Shown here: piece after piece, positions 15,952 to 25,426 of the stretch
How the letters are laid out: each line of letters begins with the position of its first letter
How positions within the stretch are numbered: position 1 is the first letter of the stretch
From: UBA2396 sp038042175
GTDB taxonomy: Bacteria > Planctomycetota > Phycisphaerae > Phycisphaerales > UBA1924
NCBI GenBank assembly: GCA_964358855.1
Contig: CAYHQQ010000001.1
Location: forward strand, 212,327 to 276,326
Direction: 5' to 3'
Length of the DNA: 64,000 nt
Notes under the pieces: model-generated
What the model saw: the letters and a program-made list of their open reading frames with translations, nothing else
Database searches by the model: none
What the model was told of the DNA's origin: nothing
Position numbers and translations under genes: made by a program

Positions 15952-16701
15952 ATGGACCGCGACTTGTACTCCTTCGTTCGCCACGCCGCGCTCGAACTCA
16001 TCAGCCCCCTGCCCATGTCCGCGTACGAAGTGCTCCTCCGTGATCTCTTCCTGCAAGAGCCCGCCGACCTGCTCGACGTCGGGTGCGGGAAGGGAACACT
16101 GTTGCTGGCATTCGCGCGGCGCGGCTGGCGTTCGCACGGCGTGGAGCGGTCACCTCTCATGGCAGAGGCCGCCCGCCAGGCCGCACTGGACCAGCACCTC
16201 CAAGGCCGCTTTCGCATCACCCAAGCCGACGCGGCCCAGGCGGTGGAAGCGCTGCCATCGGCCTCTATCGACTGCGCCCTGTGCATCGGCTCGTCGCACG
16301 CGCTGGGCGGCCTGGACCGCACGCTGGTGGAGTTCTCGCGCCTCGTGCGCCCTGGCGGTAACGTCGTCATCGGCGAGCTCTACTGGCGATGCCCGCCACA
16401 GCAGGAGTTTCTCGATGCTCTGGGCATGAACGCCGCGGATCTGGGCGATCTGAGCGCCACACTCGCCAAAGGCCCTCCATTTGGGCTTGAGCTTCTCGCG
16501 AGTCAGACCGCGACACCCCAGGAGTTCGCGAGTTATGAGGCCGCCCAGCGCCACGCCGGCGCCGCGTGGTGCACCGCCAACCCCAACCACCCCGACGCCC
16601 CCGCCATCGCCGCCCGAAGCGAGTCCTGGTGGGACCTCCACGAGAAGTACACACGCGACACCTTCGGCTTTGTCGTCTGCGTCTACCGCGCCCGCACGTA
16701 G
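15952..16701 (+). CDS. SAM-dependent methyltransferase (class I)
   Basis: 249 residues from the ATG at 15952; the frame extends upstream through the repeats but that part is not protein-like. Motif I of the Rossmann fold is LLDVGCGKGTLLLAFARRGW (residues ~40-60), followed by the acidic loop GVERSPLM, motif II region ITQADAAQAVEALPSASIDC and the post-motif strand LVRPGGNVVIGELYW. These bind S-adenosylmethionine. The substrate is not predictable; the C-terminal half with WWDLHEKYTRDTFGFVVCVY resembles small-molecule methyltransferases. The gene appears monocistronic, 96 bp before the LRR protein. Confidence 0.85.
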   Translation: MDRDLYSFVRHAALELISPLPMSAYEVLLRDLFLQEPADLLDVGCGKGTLLLAFARRGWRSHGVERSPLMAEAARQAALDQHLQGRFRITQADAAQAVEALPSASIDCALCIGSSHALGGLDRTLVEFSRLVRPGGNVVIGELYWRCPPQQEFLDALGMNAADLGDLSATLAKGPPFGLELLASQTATPQEFASYEAAQRHAGAAWCTANPNHPDAPAIAARSESWWDLHEKYTRDTFGFVVCVYRART

Positions 16702-16797
16702 AGCAACCCGGTCGAACGGGTCACCGCACCCACCGCCGGCAAGCCCCTTCGCTACAGTCTTCACCTCGGGATTCGCCTCACCGCAACGGAGAGTCTC

Positions 16798-18225
16798 ATG
16801 GCCCGTCTGCCCCGATGGCGCTTCATCTGGATCGGATTCACCGGCGGAGTGCTCTTCTTCCTTGTCGCGATGGTGATCATTCCATCCCTGGGTCCGCTCG
16901 CACACAAACTCGGCCTGCGATCGGCACACACGTCCCTTGGCCCGGATGAGCAACTCCAGAAGCAGTTGATCGACGCCGTCATCCGCGACCGGTTGCAGCT
17001 GGCCGAAAGCCAGCCCCTGACTCCCGACGCTCGCTCGCGGCTCTCAGAACTCTGGGACATCCCTCGAACGTTCAACGACACCGGCGCCAGGATCCTGGCT
17101 TCCCCGACGGGCGGCCTTGCCTCGCTCACCACGCTCGACCTCGCCAGCACCAGCATCTCCGACGCGGGTGTGAAGGAACTCGCCCGCCCGGACAGCGCTC
17201 TCAAGGGGCTCAAGACACTCGGCCTCAATGACACCAAAGTGACCGACGCAGGTGTCAGAGACCTCGCTCGCACCGATTCGGGTCTCAAGACACTCACGGC
17301 ACTGTGGCTCGCCGATGGACTCGTGACCGACGCGGGCATCCGGGAAATGACCCGCACCGACTCGGCCCTCAAGACCCTGACCGAGCTCAACCTGCAGGGC
17401 ACCTGGATCACCGACCGGGGTCTGGCGGCCCTGGTTGGGCCGCAGAGCCCCCTCCAGTCTCTCGCCCGATTGAATCTCGCCCACACCCGCATCACCGACG
17501 TTGCCCTGGCCGAGCTCGCCCGCTTCGACAGCGCCCTCGAATCGCTCGACACCCTCAATCTCAGCAACACCAGGGTGACCGACTCCGGGCTGGCGGCTCT
17601 GGCCAGGTCCCAGGGCACCTTGCGAAATCTGACGACGCTCATGCTCTACAACACCCGCATCACCGACTTGGGCATCGCCGCGCTGGCCGACCCCCACACA
17701 GGGCTCCCCTCGCTCGTCACACTGCAGGTCAGTGGAAAGAGGCTGACCGACGAGTGCATCAGGCAACTCCTCGGGCCCCAAACTGGACTGCGAATGCTGA
17801 GAGAACTCGAACTTGCCGGCACCGGCGTCACCGACGATGGCGCGAATCTGCTCGCCCAGGCCGACCCAAATTTGCCAGGGCTGCGTGCGCTGAGCCTGTA
17901 CGACAGCGAGGTGACCGACGCGGGTGTGAAGGAACTCTCGCGCGGCGAGACGGGTCTCAAGACGCTGACCAGGCTGAATTTGGGATCCAGGCTGGTGACC
18001 GACGAGGGCATCAAGGAACTCTCCCGCGCCGACACGGGTCTGTCGGGCCTGGTCTGGCTGAGCCTGCAAGGTTCGCAAATCACCGACGCCGGCCTTGTTG
18101 AACTCACGCGAGCCGACACCGGCCTCAAGGCGCTGACCACACTGCACGTCGGCTCCACCCAGGTCACCGACGCCGCCATCAGCGCCGCGATGTTCCAGCG
18201 ACCCGGTCTCACCATCAGTCGCTGA
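16798..18225 (+). CDS. Membrane-anchored leucine-rich-repeat protein
   Basis: 475 residues. One N-terminal membrane segment (WIGFTGGVLFFLVAMVIIPS, ~12-31) leaves the rest outside the cytoplasm or in the periplasm. From residue ~95 about thirteen repeats of 25-28 residues follow the pattern L..LTxLxLxxTxITDxGVxELxR, in the style of the RNI/cysteine-containing LRR subfamily common in planctomycetes. Several repeats keep near-identical DNA (for example GACGCGGGTGTGAAGGAACT at 17161 and 17917), consistent with expansion by internal duplication. LRRs bind proteins; the partner is unknown. It precedes ftsK by ~110 bp. Confidence 0.82.
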   Translation: MARLPRWRFIWIGFTGGVLFFLVAMVIIPSLGPLAHKLGLRSAHTSLGPDEQLQKQLIDAVIRDRLQLAESQPLTPDARSRLSELWDIPRTFNDTGARILASPTGGLASLTTLDLASTSISDAGVKELARPDSALKGLKTLGLNDTKVTDAGVRDLARTDSGLKTLTALWLADGLVTDAGIREMTRTDSALKTLTELNLQGTWITDRGLAALVGPQSPLQSLARLNLAHTRITDVALAELARFDSALESLDTLNLSNTRVTDSGLAALARSQGTLRNLTTLMLYNTRITDLGIAALADPHTGLPSLVTLQVSGKRLTDECIRQLLGPQTGLRMLRELELAGTGVTDDGANLLAQADPNLPGLRALSLYDSEVTDAGVKELSRGETGLKTLTRLNLGSRLVTDEGIKELSRADTGLSGLVWLSLQGSQITDAGLVELTRADTGLKALTTLHVGSTQVTDAAISAAMFQRPGLTISR

Positions 18226-18333
18226 GCCGCCAGCCTGTGCCTCGCGCGGGGTTCGTTAGGGCTTCTGGCACTTTTGGGGGGCGTTTGGCCCCTGAGCCGA
18301 TACGATCGGTTCTCAAGCAAGGAAGCTTTCACC

Positions 18334-21267
18334 ATGGCGACTGTGCGTACCGGCGGACGAATCAGGACCAATCAGGCCTCGGGTGCCTTCGTGCCCGCAG
18401 CGGCTTCGGGCGGCAGCGGCGGAATGGGTATTTCCCTGCGCATAGCCCTGGTCGTCGCCCTGGCGGCCTGGGCCTTCATCGTCGTCAGTCTCTTCAGCTT
18501 CCGCGCCACTGATTGGCCCAGCCACACGACCACAGCCGCCAAGGGGGCCGTCGCCAATCTCTGCGGACCCTTCGGGTCCCTCCTCGCGTACAACCTCGTG
18601 ATGCTGCTGGGGTACGGAGCCCACCTGCTCGTGGCCCTCGTGGGCATCGGCCTCTTCACCCTCGCCATGGGCTGGCGGATCCCCCACCTCTACACGCGGA
18701 TCATCGGTGTGCTCATCGTCGTCGCGGCCGCCGCCGGGCTGCAACGCCTCATGCTCGACGCCTCGGGCCCCTTCGCGGACATCGCCGGCGGCAAGATCGG
18801 CGTCATGACCGTCGACCTCCTCAAGCAACGCTTCGGTGTCGTCGGTACCGGCATCTGGCTCGTGCTCTTCCTCATGCTGGGCCTGCTCGTCGCCGTCGAC
18901 GAGATCGTCACCTGGCTCCTGCGGCTGACGCGCGACCGCGGCGTTCCCGCCGCCGCCGTCGCCGGGCGCTTCGCCGGTAACGTCGCACTCCCCGCCGCCT
19001 GGTCGGCGACAAAAGTCGTCGGCGGCGCCACCGCCGACGCCGGCGGCGGGCTCTTCTCGCGCGTGCGCGACATGTTTAAGGGCAAGGAAGCCGAGCAGGA
19101 GGAGTTCATCGAAGAGCTCAAGGAAAAGGCACAGGAGCGGCGCGTCAAGCGCGGGCGCACGGCCGCGGACGCGCCCAGTGCGGCCTTCCCGGGTGAAGGC
19201 GGCGTGACGGCGACCTTGGACAACATGACGGAGATGGAGGACGAGGCCGCGGAACATGGGATTGCCGATCCCGATTTGGAGAGTGCGAGGGACGACGAAG
19301 TCGAAGACACCCCCTCTGTCACTCGCGGACTCGTGACACCTCCCCCGCGAAGCGCGAGGGAGGAGGATGAAGACGACGATCTCCCCGGCGCACCTCAGGT
19401 CTTCGACAAGGACGCCCTGCGGGCGAAGATGGCTCGCCTCCCCGTCGCGTTCGGCCAGGACCGGCGCGAGGTCGCGACCGACGCCGACCTCGCGGGCATC
19501 CAGTCCGCCGAGCAGCTCGAGATCGAGGGCAAGCAGTACCGCTTCCCCGGGCTCGACCTGCTCGAGAACCCCGAAGAGAATTTCAACGCGACCCTCGAGG
19601 CGTACGTCCGCGAGCAAGCGGCCGCCCTCGAAGGTGCCATGCAGGAGTACGGCATCGACGGCGAGGTCGTGGGCATCGAGAGCGGCCCGGTCATCACCCT
19701 CTTCGATGTGCGTCTCGCCCCCGGCACCAAGGTCTCGGCGGTGCAGGCGGTCACCACCGACATCGCCCGAGCCCTCAAGTCGGCCAACCTCCGCATCGTC
19801 CCCAACCAGATCGGACGCGACACCATCGGCGTCGAAGTCCCCAACGCGACCAAGGAGAAGGTTCGCCTCAAGGAACTGATGGCCAACACCGAGCGCTACG
19901 CCCACATGAAACTCCCGATGTTCATGGGCAAGGACGCCAGCGGCGAACCCTTGATCGAAGATCTCGCCAAGATGCCGCACATGCTCATCGCCGGCACCAC
20001 CGGCAGCGGCAAGAGCGTGTGCATGAACACGATCATCATGGGCTTCCTGTACACCAAGAAGCCCAGCGAGCTCAAGATGGTGCTCGTCGACCCCAAGATG
20101 GTCGAGATGTCGCAGTTCAAGGACATCCCACACCTCATGTGCCCTGTCGTCACCGAAATGGGCAAGGCCGCCGCGATCCTGGAGTGGGCGTGCACGAAGA
20201 TGGACGAGCGGTACGAGCTCCTGGCCGAGGCCGGCTGCCGCGACATCGGAGCGTACAACGAGCTGACGTGGGAGGAGCTCAAGGAGCGCCTGAGCATCAC
20301 GACCGACGAGGAAGGCTCTCGCGTCCCCCGCAAGCTGCCCTACATGGTGTTCATCATCGACGAGCTCGCCGACCTCATGATGACGGCCAAGGAAGTCGAG
20401 AGCCACATCATCCGCATCGCCCAGAAGGCCCGCGCCGTCGGCATGCACCTCATCCTCGCCACCCAGCGCCCACAGGCCAACGTGGTCACGGGCCTGATCA
20501 AGAGCAACATGCCCTGCCGCGTCGCGTTCCGCGTGAACAGCGGCATGGACAGCCGCATCGTCCTCGACGGCAAGGGCGCCGAGCTCCTGCTCGGCTACGG
20601 CGACATGCTCTTCTTGAATCCCCGCACCAACAAGCTCTCGCGCAGCCAAGGGACGCTCGTCGAAGATCGCGAGATCCGCAGCGTCGTCAAGTTCATGCGT
20701 GACGTCGCCGGCCCCAGCTTCGAGCGCCAGCTCATGGTCCTGCGTCGCCCCAGCGAGGACGGCAACGGCCTCTCGCAACAGTCCGACGAGGACCGCCTCC
20801 TGCAGAGCAAGAACAACTCCTCGGCCAGCCTCAAGGCCGCCCAGGAAGACACGCTCTTCGAGCGGGCCGTCGAGATCGTGCTCGAGAGCCGCCGCGGCAG
20901 CGTGAGCCTCCTGCAGCGGCGCCTTGCGATCGGCTACACACGTTCGAGCCGCCTGATCGACCTCATGGGCATCGCCGGGATCATCTCCGACCACAAGGGC
21001 AGCGTCGCCCGCGACGTCTTGATCACGCCCGAGGAATGGGAGATGATGAAGGCGATGGCCAAGGAAGAGGCCCAGGCCAAGGGCCTGTCGTGGCCCGTCA
21101 AGGGCAAGGAAGAACAGGGCGCCCTCTTCGTCGGCGAGCCAGCCGCGGCCCCACAGGTCGAGGAAGAGGCCGAGGAAGTCGACGAGATCGAAGAAGACGA
21201 CGACGAGGTGCCGCCCTTCCAGGGAAACCGGGAGAAGCGGGTGAGGGATGAGGACGATGATTTGTGA
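18334..21267 (+). CDS. ftsK: DNA translocase FtsK/SpoIIIE
   Basis: 977 residues from the ATG at 18334, with AAGGAAG upstream. The N-terminal 190 residues hold four hydrophobic segments (for example ISLRIALVVALAAWAFIVVS and GTGIWLVLFLMLGLLVAV), as in septum-anchored FtsK. A charged, low-complexity linker (~245-350) includes a hairpin repeat at 19339. The motor domain follows: Walker A GTTGSGKS at 554-561, Walker B in YMVFIIDELADLMMTA, and LILATQRPQANVVTG. The C-terminal gamma winged helix (GSVSLLQRRLAIGYTRSSRL) reads DNA polarity sequences. FtsK pumps chromosome termini through the closing septum and activates XerCD. An acidic tail of ~40 residues is added at the end. Confidence 0.95.
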   Translation: MATVRTGGRIRTNQASGAFVPAAASGGSGGMGISLRIALVVALAAWAFIVVSLFSFRATDWPSHTTTAAKGAVANLCGPFGSLLAYNLVMLLGYGAHLLVALVGIGLFTLAMGWRIPHLYTRIIGVLIVVAAAAGLQRLMLDASGPFADIAGGKIGVMTVDLLKQRFGVVGTGIWLVLFLMLGLLVAVDEIVTWLLRLTRDRGVPAAAVAGRFAGNVALPAAWSATKVVGGATADAGGGLFSRVRDMFKGKEAEQEEFIEELKEKAQERRVKRGRTAADAPSAAFPGEGGVTATLDNMTEMEDEAAEHGIADPDLESARDDEVEDTPSVTRGLVTPPPRSAREEDEDDDLPGAPQVFDKDALRAKMARLPVAFGQDRREVATDADLAGIQSAEQLEIEGKQYRFPGLDLLENPEENFNATLEAYVREQAAALEGAMQEYGIDGEVVGIESGPVITLFDVRLAPGTKVSAVQAVTTDIARALKSANLRIVPNQIGRDTIGVEVPNATKEKVRLKELMANTERYAHMKLPMFMGKDASGEPLIEDLAKMPHMLIAGTTGSGKSVCMNTIIMGFLYTKKPSELKMVLVDPKMVEMSQFKDIPHLMCPVVTEMGKAAAILEWACTKMDERYELLAEAGCRDIGAYNELTWEELKERLSITTDEEGSRVPRKLPYMVFIIDELADLMMTAKEVESHIIRIAQKARAVGMHLILATQRPQANVVTGLIKSNMPCRVAFRVNSGMDSRIVLDGKGAELLLGYGDMLFLNPRTNKLSRSQGTLVEDREIRSVVKFMRDVAGPSFERQLMVLRRPSEDGNGLSQQSDEDRLLQSKNNSSASLKAAQEDTLFERAVEIVLESRRGSVSLLQRRLAIGYTRSSRLIDLMGIAGIISDHKGSVARDVLITPEEWEMMKAMAKEEAQAKGLSWPVKGKEEQGALFVGEPAAAPQVEEEAEEVDEIEEDDDEVPPFQGNREKRVRDEDDDL
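19339..19363. repeat. GC-rich palindrome inside the ftsK linker
   Basis: CCTCCCCCGCG and CGCGAGGGAGG pair in ten of eleven positions around an AAG loop. The core (ACCTCCCCCGC...GGGAGGAGG) matches the palindrome at 29320-29342 upstream of another gene. It encodes PPPRSAREE in the non-conserved linker, so it may be a mobile palindrome tolerated in frame. Confidence 0.5.
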
Positions 21268-21603
21268 CTGGCCTCAACAACGGCTCGTTCTTGGGTGAAT
21301 AGGAAGTCGCCTGGCGATTGGAGACCGGGCTACAACCGTTCCATCCGTCCGACCGGACGACCCACAATCTGGTCCCGACTCCAACTCGTTGCTGCACAAG
21401 CTCTTGGGAGCGCCTCATAACGCCCGTTCAACATAACGGAAATTTGAATCCGTCAAATTTGCGTTTTGAGCCGTTGTGTTGAATTTGGCGTCGGAGGGTT
21501 TCGCCAGGGCGATTCGGGGCAAGCGCTAGGTATAGCGGGTTGCCTATGCGGTGCGGAGATCAACGAACAGGAACCCGGGCGTTTGCCAGGAGTCTCATGC
21601 CCC
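21268..21603. other. 336-bp intergenic region after ftsK with a nested hairpin at 21421-21490
   Basis: The 3' half holds a two-level stem-loop. The outer arms 21427-21439 (TTCAACATAACGG) and 21471-21483 pair with one G-T wobble. The inner arms 21440-21447 (AAATTTGA) and 21453-21460 pair perfectly around ATCCG. Outermost CGCC/GGCG may extend it. This could be the ftsK terminator or a small mobile or structured RNA element; there is no T-run. The 5' half shows no gene. Confidence 0.5.
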
Positions 21604-23439
21604 ATGTCGGACGCGTGGATCGATCGCCTGTGGATGACTGTCGGCCTGGGCCTGCTGGTGGTCGCGTGCGCGGGGTTCGCTTGGGCGATGACCGGCGACG
21701 GGGTGCGGGGCTGGCGCGCACGTCGGGCAGGAAACGCAACGCGGAGGCGTTGCGGCAAGTGCTGGTACGACATGACCGGCGTTGCGGGCCTGCGGTGTCC
21801 GGAGTGCGGGCGCGAGGCGCGACACGAGCGCGGGCTGATGCGATCGCGCATCCGCTGGAGAGGGGTTCTCGTGAACCTCGCGGTTCTATTGCCAGCGCAT
21901 GTGGCCGCAAGCATGCCCACGGTGCGCGCCCATGGCTGGGGGCGGCTGGTGCCGATGGTGGTGCTGGCTTCGTGGCCGATGAATTTGGACGCGTGGATAA
22001 AGGGGACTTCCGCAGACTGGGCGGGGAAGGAATTGGACGATCGGCTGAAAGAGGAGCTATTCGGGCCGCTTTCGCAGCGTGTGCTCGCAGAGCGTGTACG
22101 CCAACTGCTCGCCCGCGATCGACGCACAGACGAGTCGGTGGAAGTCTTTCCAGTCGGAGATCTTGTGCGGGAGATGCGCTTTGAGCCCGCGGGAGTTCGA
22201 ACCTGGGGGGCGCCGAGTCATGTGTTTGAATTGGCAATGTTCATCCAGGATGCGATTCATTCTGACGAATGGACTTACTACTCGGGAGAAAGCGCAAGGC
22301 TTGAACACATCGGAGAAAGGCTGATCGTGCGAGCCCCGGCTGGTGTGATGTCGGAGGTGAGGAACCTCCTCTCGGCCATGAGGGCGGGAGAGGGATGGCT
22401 CGCTACTTACCAGGGCGATGACACGGTCGCTTTCAATCTCAGTCACCGCAGTCCATCGGTCGTTCACGCCGGAGATCTCACGGTGATCGGAATGTCGCTC
22501 GCACACGGCGCAATCGCCGGCCCGAATCGTCGGATCTCCCAGCAGGCTGACGCCCGAGGACTCGTTACCCTCCTCACCAACGTCGTTGACCAAGATTCCT
22601 GGACCGACAACGGCGGCGAGGGGGGGTCTCTCCACGCGGTCGCGGAACGGATCCTGATCCGAGCACCAAAGGCCAGGCGCTTGCGATGCGTCGAGCTTCT
22701 TGAGGCAATCCAGTCGTGTTCCGCACAGCATCGCTTTGTTGAGAGCGGCGGCCTTTCCATCGCCTCCCTCGATCGGTTACCGGGAGTGATTGACGACCCC
22801 GAGCGAGGGCTCGTCGTGAATGAAGACCAATGGAGAAATCTTCGCCGCATTCTGGTCGAAGCAGTTTCGCGAGACGCATGGTCTGACAATGGTGGCGACG
22901 GCGCCTACATCTTCCCGCACAAGCATGTGCTCGTCATGGGTGGCGAACCCTCCATCCGCGCGAGAGCGTGCGAAGTAATCGACGCGGTGCTCGCAACCGC
23001 AACCGACGGACAACCCCGAAGATGTGAGGGCTCGCGGTGCTACAGAAATAACGACTCCGATCCCTTGAGCGAGAGTCGCCTTGAGTACGTGACAACCTGG
23101 AAGATCACAGGCAGCACGCTTCGGGCCTGGGGGGCGCAAACCGACGAGGAAATTACAGCTGACAATGGTGGGATAAGCCCGCAGGAGTGGGCGAGGACGG
23201 GGCCGGATCGCAATCGAGCGGTGGTCACCTACGACGCGGAGGAGTCCGAAAGGCACGCATTTAGCGCGGTGGTGGACCATGTCAAGACCATCCGTCCCCA
23301 AGCGTGGGAGGAGAGTGCACGAATAGAGCTGGTCTTTGGAAATGTCGCGTTGCTTTGGACGACCAAGCCCGAGGTCGTCGACGAAGTGGAAGCCGCCTTG
23401 CGAGAGGCGGCGAAGGGACCGCGCCCCGATCAACCGTGA
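21604..23439 (+). CDS. Zinc-ribbon membrane protein with repeated secretin-like SW..NGG domains (paralogue 1)
   Basis: 611 residues from the ATG at 21604. A membrane helix spans ~12-30, then a zinc ribbon C50-x2-C53...C65-x2-C68 (CGKCWYDMTGVAGLRCPECG), then two short hydrophobic segments (~86-124). After that come repeats of a domain seen in many planctomycete proteins, with the signature (D/E)xWxxNGGxG followed by a strand (ERILIRAP or KHVLVMGG) and a helix, here at ~380, ~455 and ~545. The pattern resembles the N domains of secretins, which make small protein-protein interfaces. The function is unknown. Two paralogues follow at 23471 and 27626 on the same strand. Confidence 0.65.
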   Translation: MSDAWIDRLWMTVGLGLLVVACAGFAWAMTGDGVRGWRARRAGNATRRRCGKCWYDMTGVAGLRCPECGREARHERGLMRSRIRWRGVLVNLAVLLPAHVAASMPTVRAHGWGRLVPMVVLASWPMNLDAWIKGTSADWAGKELDDRLKEELFGPLSQRVLAERVRQLLARDRRTDESVEVFPVGDLVREMRFEPAGVRTWGAPSHVFELAMFIQDAIHSDEWTYYSGESARLEHIGERLIVRAPAGVMSEVRNLLSAMRAGEGWLATYQGDDTVAFNLSHRSPSVVHAGDLTVIGMSLAHGAIAGPNRRISQQADARGLVTLLTNVVDQDSWTDNGGEGGSLHAVAERILIRAPKARRLRCVELLEAIQSCSAQHRFVESGGLSIASLDRLPGVIDDPERGLVVNEDQWRNLRRILVEAVSRDAWSDNGGDGAYIFPHKHVLVMGGEPSIRARACEVIDAVLATATDGQPRRCEGSRCYRNNDSDPLSESRLEYVTTWKITGSTLRAWGAQTDEEITADNGGISPQEWARTGPDRNRAVVTYDAEESERHAFSAVVDHVKTIRPQAWEESARIELVFGNVALLWTTKPEVVDEVEAALREAAKGPRPDQP

Positions 23440-23470
23440 GACCGTTGCGAATCGAGTCCCCGGAGAGCCA

Positions 23471-24388
23471 ATGTCAGACGCTTGGATCGATCGCCTGTGG
23501 ATGACGGTGAGCATCACCCTGCTGGTGGCCGCCTGCGCGGGTCTCGCGTGGGCACTTGTCGGGGATTGGGTGCGAGGCCTGCGTGCGAAGCGTGCCGGAA
23601 AGGCGGCACGCCGACGTTGCCAACAGTGCTGGTACGACATGACCGGCGTCGCGGGCTTGCGGTGCCCAGAGTGCGGGCGGGAGGCGAGGAGCGAGCGCGG
23701 ATTGCGGCGTTCGAGGCGAAGGTGGGGCCGGGCGGTCCTTTCGTGCTTGCTTCTGCTGCCCGCGCATGTGGCGTGGCGAATGCCCGCGGCGCGGGAGCAC
23801 GGCTGGGCGCGTCTGGTGCCCACGATGGTGCTGGTCTCGTGGCCTATGGATGTTGGCGCGTGGGCAGAACACCGTCAAGTGGATTGGGCGGGGACAGAAT
23901 TGGCCGCTCGCCAATACCATGAACTCCTGGGCTGGTTGCCCGCGCAGATCCTTGCGGGCCGGGTCCAATCCCACTGGAAAGGTCTCGCCCCCGCCGACCA
24001 CGAAGTTGTGATCCTCGATGTCGAGCGAATCACGCAGGTCCAACTCGGTCGATCCATAGCACGTGTCGAAGGTAGCACTCAAGACTTTGCCGTATTCCTC
24101 TGGGCCCAATTGCAGCCGGAGACCTGGGCCGCCAATCGGGGCAAGCGAGAGTGCACGGTTAGGGAAGTTGGAAGGTTTCTCGTCCTGCAGGCCTCGCCAG
24201 AGCGCGTTCGACGAGCCCGAGCGATTGTGAACATGCTGGGCGATCAACAAGGCCAGAGCTCGATGCTGGATTGGGAGGATCTGACTGTCGTGGGGATCCA
24301 AGCAAACCATCCGGGCGCACCGACTGCGGAACCCCCGCTCCAAGACTCCGCTGGCAGTGCGGCTCGCTCTCTGACTACGGCGATATGT
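23471..24388 (+). pseudogene. Zinc-ribbon membrane protein paralogue 2, N-terminal part, cut by an insertion element
   Basis: 306 codons up to the insertion point; the frame continues 14 codons into the element before a stop at 24430. It starts MSDAWIDRLWMTVSITLLVA and keeps the zinc ribbon (CQQCWYDMTGVAGLRCPECG) and hydrophobic segments of the family. Joining codon TGT (24386-24388) to CCA (27072) rebuilds a 479-residue protein. The rebuilt junction ...LTTAICPQAWDWSGERS aligns with ...ERTACPHIWTDNKSG of the intact 488-residue paralogue at 27626. The gene was therefore intact until the element inserted. Confidence 0.85.
24381..24388 (+). repeat. Left target-site duplication of the IS1595-type element
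   Basis: CGATATGT here is repeated at 27064-27071 directly outside the other end of the element. Eight bases is the duplication length known for the IS1595 family. The next base (C) also matches, so nine is possible. Confidence 0.85.
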
Positions 24389-24394
24389 CGTTAC

Positions 24395-24414
24395 TGTGTA
24401 GTTGACGCACACGG
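24395..24414 (+). repeat. Left terminal inverted repeat of the IS1595-type element
   Basis: TGTGTAGTTGACGCACACGG, an exact reverse complement of bases 27038-27057. The six outer bases at the two ends (24389-24394 and 27058-27063) do not match each other. Confidence 0.9.
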
Positions 24415-24539
24415 CCATGTCGGTGGCTAGACTGAGGGCGTGAACGATGTCGGAGTGGTTCTCGGGTTCTTGACGCGCGCGCCGATCGGCGTGTATGATT
24501 CTGCTTCGACGCGACGAGCACAGAATCAGGATCCGCACC

Positions 24540-24698
24540 ATGACGCAAAGAAAGCGGGAACCGAAAGCCGTCAAGCCCAAGAGCCGTCCACCGCAAGACG
24601 ACGAGCCCAAGCGCGGCCCCAGTCCATCGCGCCTCAAACTCGACGGCAACTTCGGGGACAGGATTCGGGACTCGTTCAAGGCCAAGCCGACGAAGTAG
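24540..24698 (+). CDS. Small basic passenger protein of the IS element (52 aa)
   Basis: Starts MTQRKREPKAVKPKSRPPQD and ends LDGNFGDRIRDSFKAKPTK. It is rich in Lys, Arg and Pro and probably disordered. The frame extends 15 codons upstream with weak protein character, so the ATG at 24540 is preferred. The family is not recognised and no function is assigned. It lies 61 bp before the membrane-protein ORF on the same strand, inside the element. Confidence 0.5.
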   Translation: MTQRKREPKAVKPKSRPPQDDEPKRGPSPSRLKLDGNFGDRIRDSFKAKPTK

Positions 24699-24759
24699 GG
24701 CGAAAATGCCCTGTTTTCGAGCCTCCACACGATCGGTGGGGGTTTGGTACGCTAGTGGG

Positions 24760-25395
24760 ATGGAAAAGACGGTCGTCCGAGAGGTCGCTAAAAGCGCGCG
24801 CGAACTCGTCTGTGCTTGGGGCCAATGGGGGTGGGTCGTGCTAATCGACCTTCTCGGAGGCATGGTTGGTTTCTACCAGATGGGAAACCCAAACTACTCC
24901 CTTGGATGGAGAAGTCTAAGTGTCGCCTCGGTTGTCGGTCTCGTCGTTGCGGCGTTTGTGGCGTTTCACAAAATCCGAAAAGAACGAGACGAGATCAAGG
25001 CCCGATTGGCTCCGGCGGCAGCTCGCCGTGAACTGCGAGCGATTATGAATGAGGCTCATTCCATTCTGTACGGCACTGGAGATGTGCAATCGCGAGCCTT
25101 GGAATGGAGAAATCGTGCGGCCGCCACAATTCGCCAGTGTCTTGGGCCAGACTACGAACGAGAGTTTCTGGCAAGCGCCGCAAGCGAACCGGGACCGTCG
25201 TTGGAATATGTGCCGCCGTTGCCGGAGCCCGGAAAGCTCGGCGCGCCGAGGTATGCGTGGGATTGGGCTAGGGCCAAGCTGAAACTGCATCACGACAAGA
25301 TCCACGCTCTCATACTAGAAGTCCCAGACGCCGATTTTGATCCAAAATGGCTTGACGCGCTACCATCCCGACCGTCGCCAATCGCTCAACCGTGA
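24760..25395 (+). CDS. Passenger membrane protein of the IS element (211 aa)
   Basis: From the ATG at 24760 (GTGGG shortly before it). Two membrane segments (WVVLIDLLGGMVGFYQMG and SVASVVGLVVAAFVAFHKI, ~20-75) are followed by a charged helix (RKERDEIKARLAPAAARREL) and a soluble C-terminal domain with IRQCLGPDYEREFLA and WARAKLKLHHDKIHALI. I do not recognise the family. Two helices plus a cytoplasmic tail would suit a sensor or effector, but that is speculation. It ends 31 bp before the convergent transposase stop. Confidence 0.6.
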   Translation: MEKTVVREVAKSARELVCAWGQWGWVVLIDLLGGMVGFYQMGNPNYSLGWRSLSVASVVGLVVAAFVAFHKIRKERDEIKARLAPAAARRELRAIMNEAHSILYGTGDVQSRALEWRNRAAATIRQCLGPDYEREFLASAASEPGPSLEYVPPLPEPGKLGAPRYAWDWARAKLKLHHDKIHALILEVPDADFDPKWLDALPSRPSPIAQP

Positions 25396-25426
25396 CCATC
25401 GGGCCAGCTCGCCGCAAACGTGCGGT

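Noticed and set aside
18313..20994. 893-residue minus-strand ORF
   Set aside because: Antisense to ftsK; rich in Asp, Glu, His and Ala without recognisable domains.
21427..21483. Possible integron attC site, because of nested inverted repeats and AAC/GTT ends
   Set aside because: The core sites do not fit RYYYAAC/GTTRRRY, and no integrase or cassette array is present.
22190..22210. tRNA T-arm-like GTTCGAACC
   Set aside because: It lies inside the coding frame of the gene at 21604, and no acceptor or anticodon arms can be drawn around it.
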